A stretch of 64,000 nt of DNA from JBBRGK01 sp036741355. GTDB lineage: Bacteria > Chloroflexota > Dehalococcoidia > CAUJGQ01. The notes beneath the pieces are model-generated. The model was given only the letters and a program-made list of their open reading frames with translations, had not been told where the DNA came from and made no database searches. The position numbers were made by a program, and so were the translations under genes. Below, in pieces: positions 50,975-57,080 of this stretch. Every line of letters begins with the position of its first letter. The stretch's first letter is position 1. Location: assembly GCA_036741355.1 (NCBI GenBank), contig DAINSK010000005.1, forward strand, positions 62,001 through 126,000, given 5' to 3'.

Positions 50975-51181
50975 ATGCCCTTGTGGTATTACAACGCGTC
51001 GAATATGTCCCACGTTGAGACTTATACCAATGAGAAAAAGATGCGGCGCGATGTTGAGAACGCCGCGAAGCATGGTTGGGTGCCACAGACTTCAGCCGGC
51101 ACTGCTGGACACGTTCACTTGGGGCGCAAGATTGGGGCCGGTCTTCTCTTTGGACCGGCTGGGCTTCTATTCGGTGGGTGA
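50975..51181 (+). CDS. small conserved protein ('YYNASNMSHVETYTNEKKM'), cut by TGA
   Basis: 68 aa from the ATG at 50975 (GTG 50966 possible). Contains 'DVENAAKHGWVPQTSAGTAG' and 'HVHLGRKIGAGLLFGPAGLL'. Similar small proteins, as I recall them, continue after the glycine-rich helix with 'SRSKDK..VTF'. Here the next codons after TGA (51179-51181) are 'SKDKMTITFVRPP' in the same frame, belonging to the ORF at 51194, so CGA to TGA is likely to have split one gene. Confidence 0.6.
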   Translation: MPLWYYNASNMSHVETYTNEKKMRRDVENAAKHGWVPQTSAGTAGHVHLGRKIGAGLLFGPAGLLFGG

Positions 51182-51193
51182 TCCAAGGACAAG

Positions 51194-51577
51194 ATGACGA
51201 TTACGTTTGTGAGGCCGCCAAAACCGGCAGCGTTGAATCAGCAGCCAGCGAAGCCGGAGCCGGCTCCGGCCACTGAACCGCGAACCATCGCCAATGAGCT
51301 CACCAAGCTTGCCGACCTCCGAGACCGGAAAGTACTGAGCTCGGATGAGTTCGAGGCCATGAAAACGGAGGCCCTGGCCCACCGGATGCCGGTAACGCAA
51401 GAAACCCTCTCCATTGTAGAGGCGGCCAATCGCCTCTCGATTGCGTCAACGACATTGATGAGTTGGATCGAAAAGGCGCGTGCAGATGGCCCGAACGGCG
51501 GCGTTGTCCGCCGCAAGCGCTATCCCGACCTCATCATTACGTGGGACAGCAATGAACTGCGCGTTCTGCCGTGGTGA
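51194..51577 (+). CDS. SHOCT-type protein with HTH-like tail (downstream half of a split gene)
   Basis: 127 aa. 'MTITFVRPPKPAAL' then a Pro/Ala linker, a short-domain SHOCT pattern 'NELTKLADLRDRKVLSSDEF' + 'EAMKTEAL', and a C-terminal helix-turn-helix-like stretch 'TLSIVEAANRLSIASTTLMS' + 'WIEKAR'. The last domain resembles HTH_17 wing proteins. In frame with 50975; the two together would give a protein of about 200 aa. As an independent ORF the ATG at 51194 lacks a strong ribosome site. Confidence 0.6.
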   Translation: MTITFVRPPKPAALNQQPAKPEPAPATEPRTIANELTKLADLRDRKVLSSDEFEAMKTEALAHRMPVTQETLSIVEAANRLSIASTTLMSWIEKARADGPNGGVVRRKRYPDLIITWDSNELRVLPW

Positions 51578-51585
51578 CCCCCGCT

Positions 51586-52127
51586 ATGCGCCGCGCCTTC
51601 ATCCTGCCCGCTGCCGCCCTATGCCTCTTCATCGGTTGCAGTTCGAGTAACGGCAACGCCCCCCAAAGCCGTCCGCGGGTGTGGGCGGCGGTAGTTCTTC
51701 AGTAGCCGCCGGCCTCGGCTACCCACCGGAAGGGTTCGCTTCGACTCTAGGCGCACCAAATGACCACAGCGACCTGAAGAACGGCGTTCTCCACTTTCGC
51801 CGGTGTGCAAGCAAGAACCTGGACGAATTCATTGTCACCTTCATCGGTGGCCGAGCAGTTGTCGTCTCGCATCAGTCGTGTGGCGGACCGCCAACCGATG
51901 CCAGCCGCATATCAGAGGCCAAGCCTTTCCTTCCCTCAGACAGCGTGGACAGAGGTTCGGTTTTGATCCCCATAACGGGCGAGCGGGGTAGGCGATTTAG
52001 CAGCAGTACGCTTGCCGCGGCAGTGCCGAGCTTTGATACCTGCAATGGCCCGCCTCCAGCGGCAGGCACCGCGACGCTCGTTTACACCGCACGGGGGTGG
52101 GATCTTGCTGTCGGGAATGGCTGTTAA
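51586..52127 (+). pseudogene. lipoprotein gene with frameshift at a C6 run
   Basis: Starts with a lipoprotein signal 'MRRAFILPAAALCLFIGCSS' (lipobox FIGC). At the CCCCCC run (51659-51664) the frame must change by -1 to read 'PKPSAGVGGGSSSV', 'GYPPEGFASTLGAPNDHSDL', 'FIVTFIGGRAVVVSHQSCGG' and 'YTARGWDLAVGNGC' to the stop at 52125-52127. One extra C would restore a single 181-residue lipoprotein. Either slippage (phase variation), true decay or a sequencing error. Mature protein has no recognised family; two Cys near 'SCGG' and the C-terminus. Confidence 0.6.
51726..51761. repeat. 36-bp coding-type repeat, copy 2
   Basis: Lies inside the lipoprotein frame and encodes 'PEGFASTLGAPN'. One mismatch to 46339-46374. 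Confidence 0.6.
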
Positions 52128-52151
52128 GTTCATTGAAGGAGGCACCTCGCC

Positions 52152-52240
52152 ATGCGCCGTTTCAGCATCGGGCGCGCTCTTCTTCATTGGCGCCTCGGTT
52201 GGCCTCCACCCTTCGGCTCACGCCGTCCCCCGGCCTTCCC
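52152..52240 (+). pseudogene. second truncated signal-peptide module
   Basis: ATG 52152 follows GAAGGAGG and begins 'MRRFSIG'; with one frame change it becomes 'ALFFIGASVGLHPSAHAVPR', a signal peptide with an AHA cleavage site. The 28 bp at 52173-52200 are identical to 50586-50613. After about 52220 the sequence is the 3' end of the convergent gene, so the body is missing. Confidence 0.45.
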
Positions 52241-52997
52241 CGTTGCTCAACACAATGGGGACGCCGTGCCTCGATGCATCAATCGCCTGGCGACCTACCT
52301 CTTGCAGCATGGTAACCAGTGTGACCGGAAACAACGGCTGCACCGTCTCGCTTGCTCCTATCCGTATTCCTGATGCAAGCACCGCGTGTTGTGAGAGCGG
52401 CGAGCCGTAGACCGTGATGCGCGGCCTTGCCTCGGGCTGACTACGAAGAATGGCAGTCAGTCTGTCAGAGATATAACTTGCCTCGTATGGGAAGGAAAGG
52501 AGTTGGGGTGCCAAGTTTTTCAGCGCAGTGGACGCCTTGCCATAAACTATCGTTCTTCTGCGGTTCTTTACCCTAGTGAAGCTTGCGCCTATATCATCGA
52601 GCATCGCCGTCACCAGTTCACGAGCCGTCTGCTCGGACGGCACTACCATTCGAAGGGTATCGAGACCGTCCGCTGTCTCGACCTCGAACACCGCCACGAA
52701 TCCGTCGCCGAGCAAATTCTGCCTCGTGGTACCAGAAGACGTTAGCGAGACCTGAGAAGTGCCGGAGAGGCCAAGTCTGCCAACACCCAAGCCGACACCA
52801 CCAACACGCCCACCTACTCCCCAGCCGTGAAAGCCGAGGTCGTGCGAAAGCCATCCGGTGATGCTCGCGACGGTATTTTCGTCGAAGTGCCGGCTCACCT
52901 CTGCGAGTCGAAGACCATCATAAGTATGGATAGGTTCGCTTATCGTGAGAGATGATGGGCCACGACCAAGGAACGACTTGAAGCCGTCGCCGAGCAC
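52218..52997 (-). CDS. hypothetical protein, probably membrane-anchored at the N-terminus
   Basis: 259 aa from the GTG at 52997. Contains a Gly-rich stretch ('WGVGGRVGGVGLGVGRLG'), then 'LLGDGFVAVFEVETADGLDT' and 'PSEQTARELVTAMLDDIGAS', 'TIVYGKASTALKNLAPQLLS' and 'RITVYGSPL'. Not assigned. The frame stays open upstream to 53111 and reads 'VGTIFFIVFAVIVVIVVITI', an evident transmembrane helix, with GGGAC before an ATC at 53097-53099 but no ATG, GTG or TTG. The real protein may start there, or the true start codon was lost. Confidence 0.55.
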   Translation of the reverse strand: MLGDGFKSFLGRGPSSLTISEPIHTYDGLRLAEVSRHFDENTVASITGWLSHDLGFHGWGVGGRVGGVGLGVGRLGLSGTSQVSLTSSGTTRQNLLGDGFVAVFEVETADGLDTLRMVVPSEQTARELVTAMLDDIGASFTRVKNRRRTIVYGKASTALKNLAPQLLSFPYEASYISDRLTAILRSQPEARPRITVYGSPLSQHAVLASGIRIGASETVQPLFPVTLVTMLQEVGRQAIDASRHGVPIVLSNGEGRGTA

Positions 52998-53267
52998 GTT
53001 TGCGGCTGCAGTGTCGCGATTGCTCCGCTCTACATATATCGTGATAACAACGATAACAACGATAACGGCGAAAACGATAAAGAATATCGTACCTACGATG
53101 ACTTTGTCCCTTTACTAATTGCAGAGCTCTTGTCAAATCCTGTGGAAAAGCCCTTCCAGCTCCTGCCGCTAATTTAGGCTGCCCTCGAAACTCCGTGCCC
53201 GCCAATACCAGGCGCATCAGGTTCTCGCCGCCATTCTGCGTGCGCCAGTTTGAGCTTAGCCGCTCGA

Positions 53268-53687
53268 TCAGCTTGAACACAAGGTACAACGCGTTCTGAC
53301 GGGCCTGCAGACCCACTGTTCAAATCGCGCGGCCGTCTCCAGCACGCTCGCCACGTCGCCGATGGCGCGCCCGCCGCTGCTCAGTAGAGCGATGGCTGAA
53401 TTTATCGCGGCCATGCGCGTGATCGCCGTCTCGCGGTCGGGCCGGGTGCCCGTTGTTACCGATTCGTTCCCCACGTATTTGCCAATTGGGGAAACGGTCT
53501 CCGCCGTCCGCACGAAACCCGACTTATCCAGCCCGACGCGCACGTGGGCGCCTCTCTCCGGGGCGGCAACGCCGGCGGCAAACTTCGAGATATTCAGCCA
53601 GCCGTCGTGACCCTCAAGCTGAAAGCCCTTAACGTTGGAGCAGGTTACCACGCCGGCGAGCTGCTCAGCGATGCGATCCTGCGCCAT
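53268..53687 (-). CDS. small 'DGWLN' protein B, paralogue of 45260
   Basis: 139 aa from ATG 53687. 'VVTCSNVKGFQLEGHDGWLN' + 'ISKFA', 'GAHVRVGLDKSGFVRTAETV' and the end 'DRETAITRMAAINSAIALLS' + 'AARFEQWV' match the gene at 45260 block for block, about 45% identical by eye. A 14-residue C-terminal extension has two Cys. It overlaps the stop of the upstream Zn-ribbon ORF (TGATG), so translation is coupled. Presumed ssDNA- or replication-related, by analogy only. Confidence 0.65.
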   Translation of the reverse strand: MAQDRIAEQLAGVVTCSNVKGFQLEGHDGWLNISKFAAGVAAPERGAHVRVGLDKSGFVRTAETVSPIGKYVGNESVTTGTRPDRETAITRMAAINSAIALLSSGGRAIGDVASVLETAARFEQWVCRPVRTRCTLCSS

Positions 53688-53863
53688 CACCTCACCTCCG
53701 GAGTGAAGCAGGCTGGGCAGAGCGCCAGGTCAGCGCCCTTGTCCCAACCGTTCGCGTAGACCGCAACATCGGCGCCGGCACGACCACACCAGAGGCACGG
53801 GCCTGTTGCGCTGCAGCGGCGTGGTAGCAGTGGCCGTAGTGCTGCCGCGCGAGGCCGGTGCAC
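53687..53863 (-). CDS. small zinc-ribbon protein, possible frameshift upstream
   Basis: 58 aa from a GTG at 53863. 'GPCLWCGRAGADVAVYANGW' and 'DKGADLALCPACFTPEVR' form a CxxC...CxxC ribbon. The stop overlaps the next gene's ATG. In another frame the DNA just upstream encodes 'CTGLARQHYGHCYHAAAAQQ', also protein-like with Cys/His, so the true protein may begin there with a frame change near 53800. Too short for the usual ORF cut-off. Confidence 0.5.
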   Translation of the reverse strand: MHRPRAAALRPLLPRRCSATGPCLWCGRAGADVAVYANGWDKGADLALCPACFTPEVR

Positions 53864-54203
53864 GACACCGGCGACACGCGGACCGTGTAGAATGCTGGAC
53901 CGTTCCGTATAAGCAGTACTACAACATTCCTTCCGACCCCAAAGCCGCTAGATCAAGCTGCAGTTCCGAGGATTACTTCAACGGAGTAGGACCCTTGCTC
54001 CGAAGCGGAGCCTGGCGGGCGTATGGTCGTCGATGTAATGAATATTTGCTCGTTTGCTCGCGAACACGTCTCGCGGAAGCGATGTGCATCTGCCCTTTCT
54101 ACTCATGGGCCGGTTTCGGGAGCCATCCGGACTGCCCCCTTTCTTATAGGCTCGTTCCATGCGTTTCTGTACTTGAATATCAGTATGATGCTGGCTGTTG
54201 ATA

Positions 54204-54232
54204 TTGTAAGCTATATGTATCTATGGTATACT
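54204..54232 (+). promoter_or_regulatory. promoter of the excisionase-integrase genes
   Basis: TTGTAA at 54204-54209 and TATACT at 54227-54232, 17 bp apart, within a markedly AT-rich stretch, 20 bp upstream of the excisionase ATG. The -10 has a TGG-type extension (ATGGTATACT). The 388-bp interval 53864-54251 has no gene. Confidence 0.65.
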
Positions 54233-54251
54233 GTTCGCGGAGGTGAACGGC

Positions 54252-54452
54252 ATGGTTGACGAGCCACACTTGACGGTCAGGCAGGCAGCTGAGCGGCTAC
54301 AGGTCACTGAGGCAACGGTCAGACGGTGGCTGCGCACGGGTCAGATGCGCGGCACATATCTATCCGATCGGGCTGGTTGGCGCATACCAGCATCGGAGGT
54401 GCGCCGCGTACTCGCAGAGGGCTTAACAGCCACTGCAAAGGTGAGTGAATAA
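54252..54452 (+). CDS. HTH_17 excisionase
   Basis: 66 aa from the ATG at 54252 (GGAGGTG 54238-54244; GTG at 54243 would place the start inside it). 'LTVRQAAERLQVTEATVRRW' + 'LRTGQMRG' and 'DRAGWRIPASEVRRVLAEGL' are the complete winged-helix fold. It is the first gene of the promoter-xis-arm ORF-integrase run, ends 1 bp before the next ATG, and is the best candidate for the recombination directionality factor. Confidence 0.8.
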   Translation: MVDEPHLTVRQAAERLQVTEATVRRWLRTGQMRGTYLSDRAGWRIPASEVRRVLAEGLTATAKVSE

Positions 54453-54453
54453 C

Positions 54454-54603
54454 ATGCCACGTCTTCGAGGAAACGGCGACGGAACAGTAACGAAGCGCAC
54501 CGCTGCGGCGGATGTGCGTTGGCAAATGGCGATCTACGACGAGAACGGAAAGGGTGCGTATTGCCGTAGGAAGAGGGAGCTAAGCAGGGAGCGGAGATAC
54601 TAA
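54454..54603 (+). CDS. 49-aa integrase-arm-like ORF
   Basis: Reads 'MPRLRGNGDGTVTKRTAAAD' then 'VRWQMAIYDENGKGAYCRRK', ending in a basic stretch. This parallels the first 45 residues of the integrase just after it ('MSKRGNGEGSIVKRSDGYW', 'ARLTLPNGKRRALYGK'), i.e. the AP2-like arm-DNA-binding domain. It starts 1 bp after xis and ends 2 bp before int. It may be a remnant of an earlier integrase or a working solo domain that competes for arm sites. Confidence 0.6.
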   Translation: MPRLRGNGDGTVTKRTAAADVRWQMAIYDENGKGAYCRRKRELSRERRY

Positions 54604-54605
54604 TT

Positions 54606-55733
54606 ATGTCGAAGCGCGGCAACGGCGAGGGATCTATAGTCAAGCGGAGCGATGGTTATTGGTTAGCACGGCTGACGCTGCCCAACGGCAAGCGGCGGGC
54701 GCTGTACGGCAAGACGCGGCAGGAAGCTAACGCAAAGCTCGTTAAGGCGCAGCGCGAAGCACAACAGGGCGTGCAGCTTCCCGCTGGAAGGGGAGAAACG
54801 CTCGCCCAGTTCCTTGATCGCTACTTCACGGATGTGGCGCCAGTCGATAACCGGCCTGCGACGGTGAAGCACTACCGCATGGACGTACGTCTGTACATCG
54901 TGCCTGCGCTTGGGAAATATCGGCTGCGCGATGTCACGGTGCAACGGATCCAGGGGATGTTGAACGGTCTCCGCGATCGTGGGTTAGGTGCGGCGACCAT
55001 CGAACATTGTCGGGCAACGCTGCGCGTGGCTCTTCAGCATGCACTCAAGGAAGGGCTCATCGTTCAGAATCCAGCCATGCTGGTGCGTGTGTCGAAGGTT
55101 AAGAGCCCACGAGTCACAGCGCTTACCCCATCTCATGCCCGTGCCATCATGGCAGCCTTCGAGGGACATTGGTTAGAGCAACTCGTGACGGTGAGCTTGG
55201 CGACGGGGCTACGACAGGGAGAGTTGCTGGGCCTCGGCTGGGACGATGTAGACCTAGACGGGGGTACGCTGTCCGTGCAGCGCCAGCTACAACGCACGGA
55301 CGTTGCCTATATACTCGCGCCCCTGAAGACAGAGCGCAGTCAACGCACGCTCGTCCTGCCACCATTGGCCGTGGATAGTCTACGGAGCCGCGGGACTCGG
55401 CAAAATGCCGATAGGTTGCATCTGGGCGCGTGCTGGAAGGATACGGGCCGCATCTTCACCACGGCAACCGGTGAATACCTCAACGGCTCAACCGTCTCCC
55501 ATACCTTTCAGAAGCGACTGAAGGCGGCAGGCTTACCGCCTCTCAAGTGGCATGGTCTGCGCCACGGCTGCGCCTCGCTGATGATCGCCGAAGGTAAGGA
55601 CACGCGACGCATCATGGAGCAGTTGGGGCACAGTCAGATCAGCGTCACGGCCAACACCTACAGCCATATCAGTGCCGAACTCATGCGCGACACAGCAAGC
55701 GCCCTGCAACGCGCCCTGACGGGGATGGCCTGA
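54606..55733 (+). CDS. tyrosine-type site-specific integrase
   Basis: 375 aa. N-terminal arm-binding domain (1-50), SAM-like core-binding domain ('TLAQFLDRYFTDVAPVDNRP'), then catalytic domain: Arg in 'ATGLRQGELLGLGWDDVD', Lys in 'LKTERSQRTLVLP', 'WHGLRHGCASLM' (HxxR), 'LGHSQISVTANTYSHI' (His and the Tyr nucleophile). All six catalytic positions are present. It recombines attP with the tRNA-Thr site; the gene ends 92 bp from the att core. Third gene of the xis operon. Confidence 0.92.
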   Translation: MSKRGNGEGSIVKRSDGYWLARLTLPNGKRRALYGKTRQEANAKLVKAQREAQQGVQLPAGRGETLAQFLDRYFTDVAPVDNRPATVKHYRMDVRLYIVPALGKYRLRDVTVQRIQGMLNGLRDRGLGAATIEHCRATLRVALQHALKEGLIVQNPAMLVRVSKVKSPRVTALTPSHARAIMAAFEGHWLEQLVTVSLATGLRQGELLGLGWDDVDLDGGTLSVQRQLQRTDVAYILAPLKTERSQRTLVLPPLAVDSLRSRGTRQNADRLHLGACWKDTGRIFTTATGEYLNGSTVSHTFQKRLKAAGLPPLKWHGLRHGCASLMIAEGKDTRRIMEQLGHSQISVTANTYSHISAELMRDTASALQRALTGMA

Positions 55734-55745
55734 CCTCTCGCCCGC

Positions 55746-55766
55746 GTTGGTACAGAGATTGGTACA
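55746..55766. promoter_or_regulatory. probable integrase arm-type sites, right end
   Basis: Two copies of TTGGTACA, at 55747-55754 and 55759-55766, 12 bp apart, just after the integrase stop. Same sequence and the same 12-bp step as two of the three copies inside the left end. Confidence 0.5.
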
Positions 55767-55786
55767 TTTACTGCGGATCCAAAGTT

Positions 55787-55812
55787 AAATCCCCGCCAAA
55801 TGGCAGGGATTT
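55787..55812. terminator. hairpin following tRNA-Thr (element-borne)
   Basis: AAATCCC(C)GCCA / TGGC(A)GGGATTT with a two-base loop, on the 3' side of the tRNA gene. It supplies the tRNA with a terminator after integration and also may end integrase transcription. A different hairpin stands in the same relative place at attL (30276). Confidence 0.5.
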
Positions 55813-55824
55813 ACGCATCGACCC

Positions 55825-55872
55825 TGGAGCCGAAGAAGGGACTCGAACCCCCGACCCGCTCATTACGAATGA
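55825..55872 (-). repeat. attR: 48-bp repeat within intact tRNA-Thr
   Basis: The 3' 48 nt of the intact tRNA-Thr, identical to 30311-30358. Integration here keeps the tRNA functional because the element carries the replacement 3' end. Confidence 0.9.
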
Positions 55873-55900
55873 GCTGCTCTACCAACTGAGCTACTTCGGC
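55825..55900 (-). tRNA. tRNA-Thr(CGT)
   Basis: 76 nt on the minus strand. Acceptor GCCGAAG/CTTCGGC, D arm GCTC...GAGC, anticodon stem GCTCA/TGAGC around loop TTCGTAA (anticodon CGT), T arm with TTCGAGT loop, discriminator T and encoded CCA. All arms pair. It is the target of the element whose other end is at 30311. Confidence 0.95.
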
Positions 55901-56138
55901 GTGTGCCGGGATACGACGCCTGCTAATTATCTCGCGGACGTTCAAAAGCCGTCAAGGCAATTCCGGTCGGCGGGTCGGAGCCCGGAGGGCGGGCTCGGCG
56001 AGCGCCATGCCGCAAGAGCCCCGGGAGGCAAGCACGAAACGGCGGACTAGCCGGACCGCCGCCGACCGTTTGCCGTTTGCCCCGCGAAAGCGTTACCGTC
56101 TGGTCGGAGTCGCCGCGGAATCGCGGCCGGGAGGGACC

Positions 56139-56630
56139 ATGGACGCATATTCGGCAATTCGAACCAAGCGCGACACGCGCGCCTACAGCGACAGGCCTGT
56201 TCCGGAAGACGTTGCGCAGCGCATCATCCAGGCCGGCCGCATGGCGGGCAGCTCGAAGAACTCGCAGCCGTGCCGCTTGGTCGTCATTCGAAAGCCGGTC
56301 CAACGCCAGGCACTATCCGAATGTGGCGACTTCGCCAAGCACGTGCCCGCGGCGCCACTGGTCATCGCCGTCATCCTGCTGCCCGGCGGTGGCGCCTTCG
56401 ACGCCGGACGCGTCGCTCAGAACATGATGGTTGCCGCCTGGGCGGAGGGCATTACCTCCTGCCCGACGTCGATGCACCACCAGGACTGCGCCCGCAAGGT
56501 GATCGGTCTTCCCGACGACCACCAGGTGCAAATTGTGCTGCCCTTCGGCTATCCGGTCGAAGATGCCGCGCGCCGCGAGAGCCGTCAGCGCCTGCCGCTC
56601 GACGACTTCGTGCACGACGAGCGCTGGTGA
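56139..56630 (+). CDS. nitroreductase-family protein
   Basis: 163 aa FMN-dependent oxidoreductase. 'YSAIRTKRDTRAYSDRPVPE' is the N-terminal family block with the FMN-binding Arg-x-Arg, 'GRMAGSSKNSQPCRLVVI' and 'AAWAEGITSCPTSMHHQD' are the other marks, and 'VLPFGYPVE' closes the fold. ATG at 56139 follows GGGAGGG. Shorter than the 180-220 aa typical of the family. It reduces nitro groups or quinones with NAD(P)H; native substrate unknown. Confidence 0.87.
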   Translation: MDAYSAIRTKRDTRAYSDRPVPEDVAQRIIQAGRMAGSSKNSQPCRLVVIRKPVQRQALSECGDFAKHVPAAPLVIAVILLPGGGAFDAGRVAQNMMVAAWAEGITSCPTSMHHQDCARKVIGLPDDHQVQIVLPFGYPVEDAARRESRQRLPLDDFVHDERW

Positions 56631-56738
56631 GGTTAGGCCCTATCGCCGCACGGCGTGTTGTTACCCGAGCCAGACCGCCCGGCGACCAAGGTCGTGACAA
56701 GCGGACCCGCCCGGCAAGCGATGTGTGTGGAGCGGACC

Positions 56739-56875
56739 CGCCCGGCGACTAAAGTCGCGGGCTCATATAACAAAGTCCGCCTCCGCGGACTGGTAGTTCG
56801 CATCTCCGCCAGCAGGTGCCGCAACCGGCGGCGGCCGGTTTCGTTGCATAAGCCTGCGGTTTTAACCGCCGGGCG
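56739..56875. repeat. four-hairpin intergenic repeat, copy 2
   Basis: Same order of palindromes as 26484: CCCGGCGACTAAAGTCGCGG, AGTCCGC...GCGGACT, AACCGGCG...CCGGTT and GCGGTTTTAACCGC, enclosed by GCCCGGCG/CGCCGGGC. An incomplete head of the same element lies just before it (56686-56740). Confidence 0.65.
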
Positions 56876-56928
56876 ATGCCCCGAGACGCTCAACGGGCCA
56901 CCATTGCTAGTGTCGCACCGCCGCCACC

Positions 56929-57045
56929 GCCCGGCGACCAAGGTCGTGGGCTCACCGAACCAAGCCCGCCTCCGCGGGGCGGTGCAACCCACCAACCGGC
57001 GTAGGCCGGTTTGGTTGAACAAGCTCGCCGTTTTATCCGCCGGGC
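56929..57045. repeat. four-hairpin intergenic repeat, copy 3
   Basis: Third copy, adjacent to the second in the same orientation, with compensating changes in the hairpins (CGACCAAGGTCG, CCCGCCTCCGCGGGGCGG, AACCGGCGTAGGCCGGTTT). The changes on both arms suggest that the RNA or DNA structure is kept. Confidence 0.65.
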
Positions 57046-57080
57046 AACCAGCCGAACGATCCACCGGCCCCGTAGGCGCC

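Larger units (their letters stand above)
30311..55872. mobile_element. integrated element at tRNA-Thr, about 25.5 kb
   Basis: Delimited by a 48-bp exact direct repeat (30311-30358 and 55825-55872) that equals the 3' 48 nt of tRNA-Thr including CCA. A tyrosine recombinase and an excisionase-like gene lie directly inside the right end; TTGGTACA-type repeats lie just inside both ends. Contents: several HTH_17 proteins, a primase-like protein, ArdC-like and SWIM proteins, and many exported proteins. No structural phage or conjugation gene was seen. This fits a site-specific integrative element (satellite or IME class). Confidence 0.85.
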
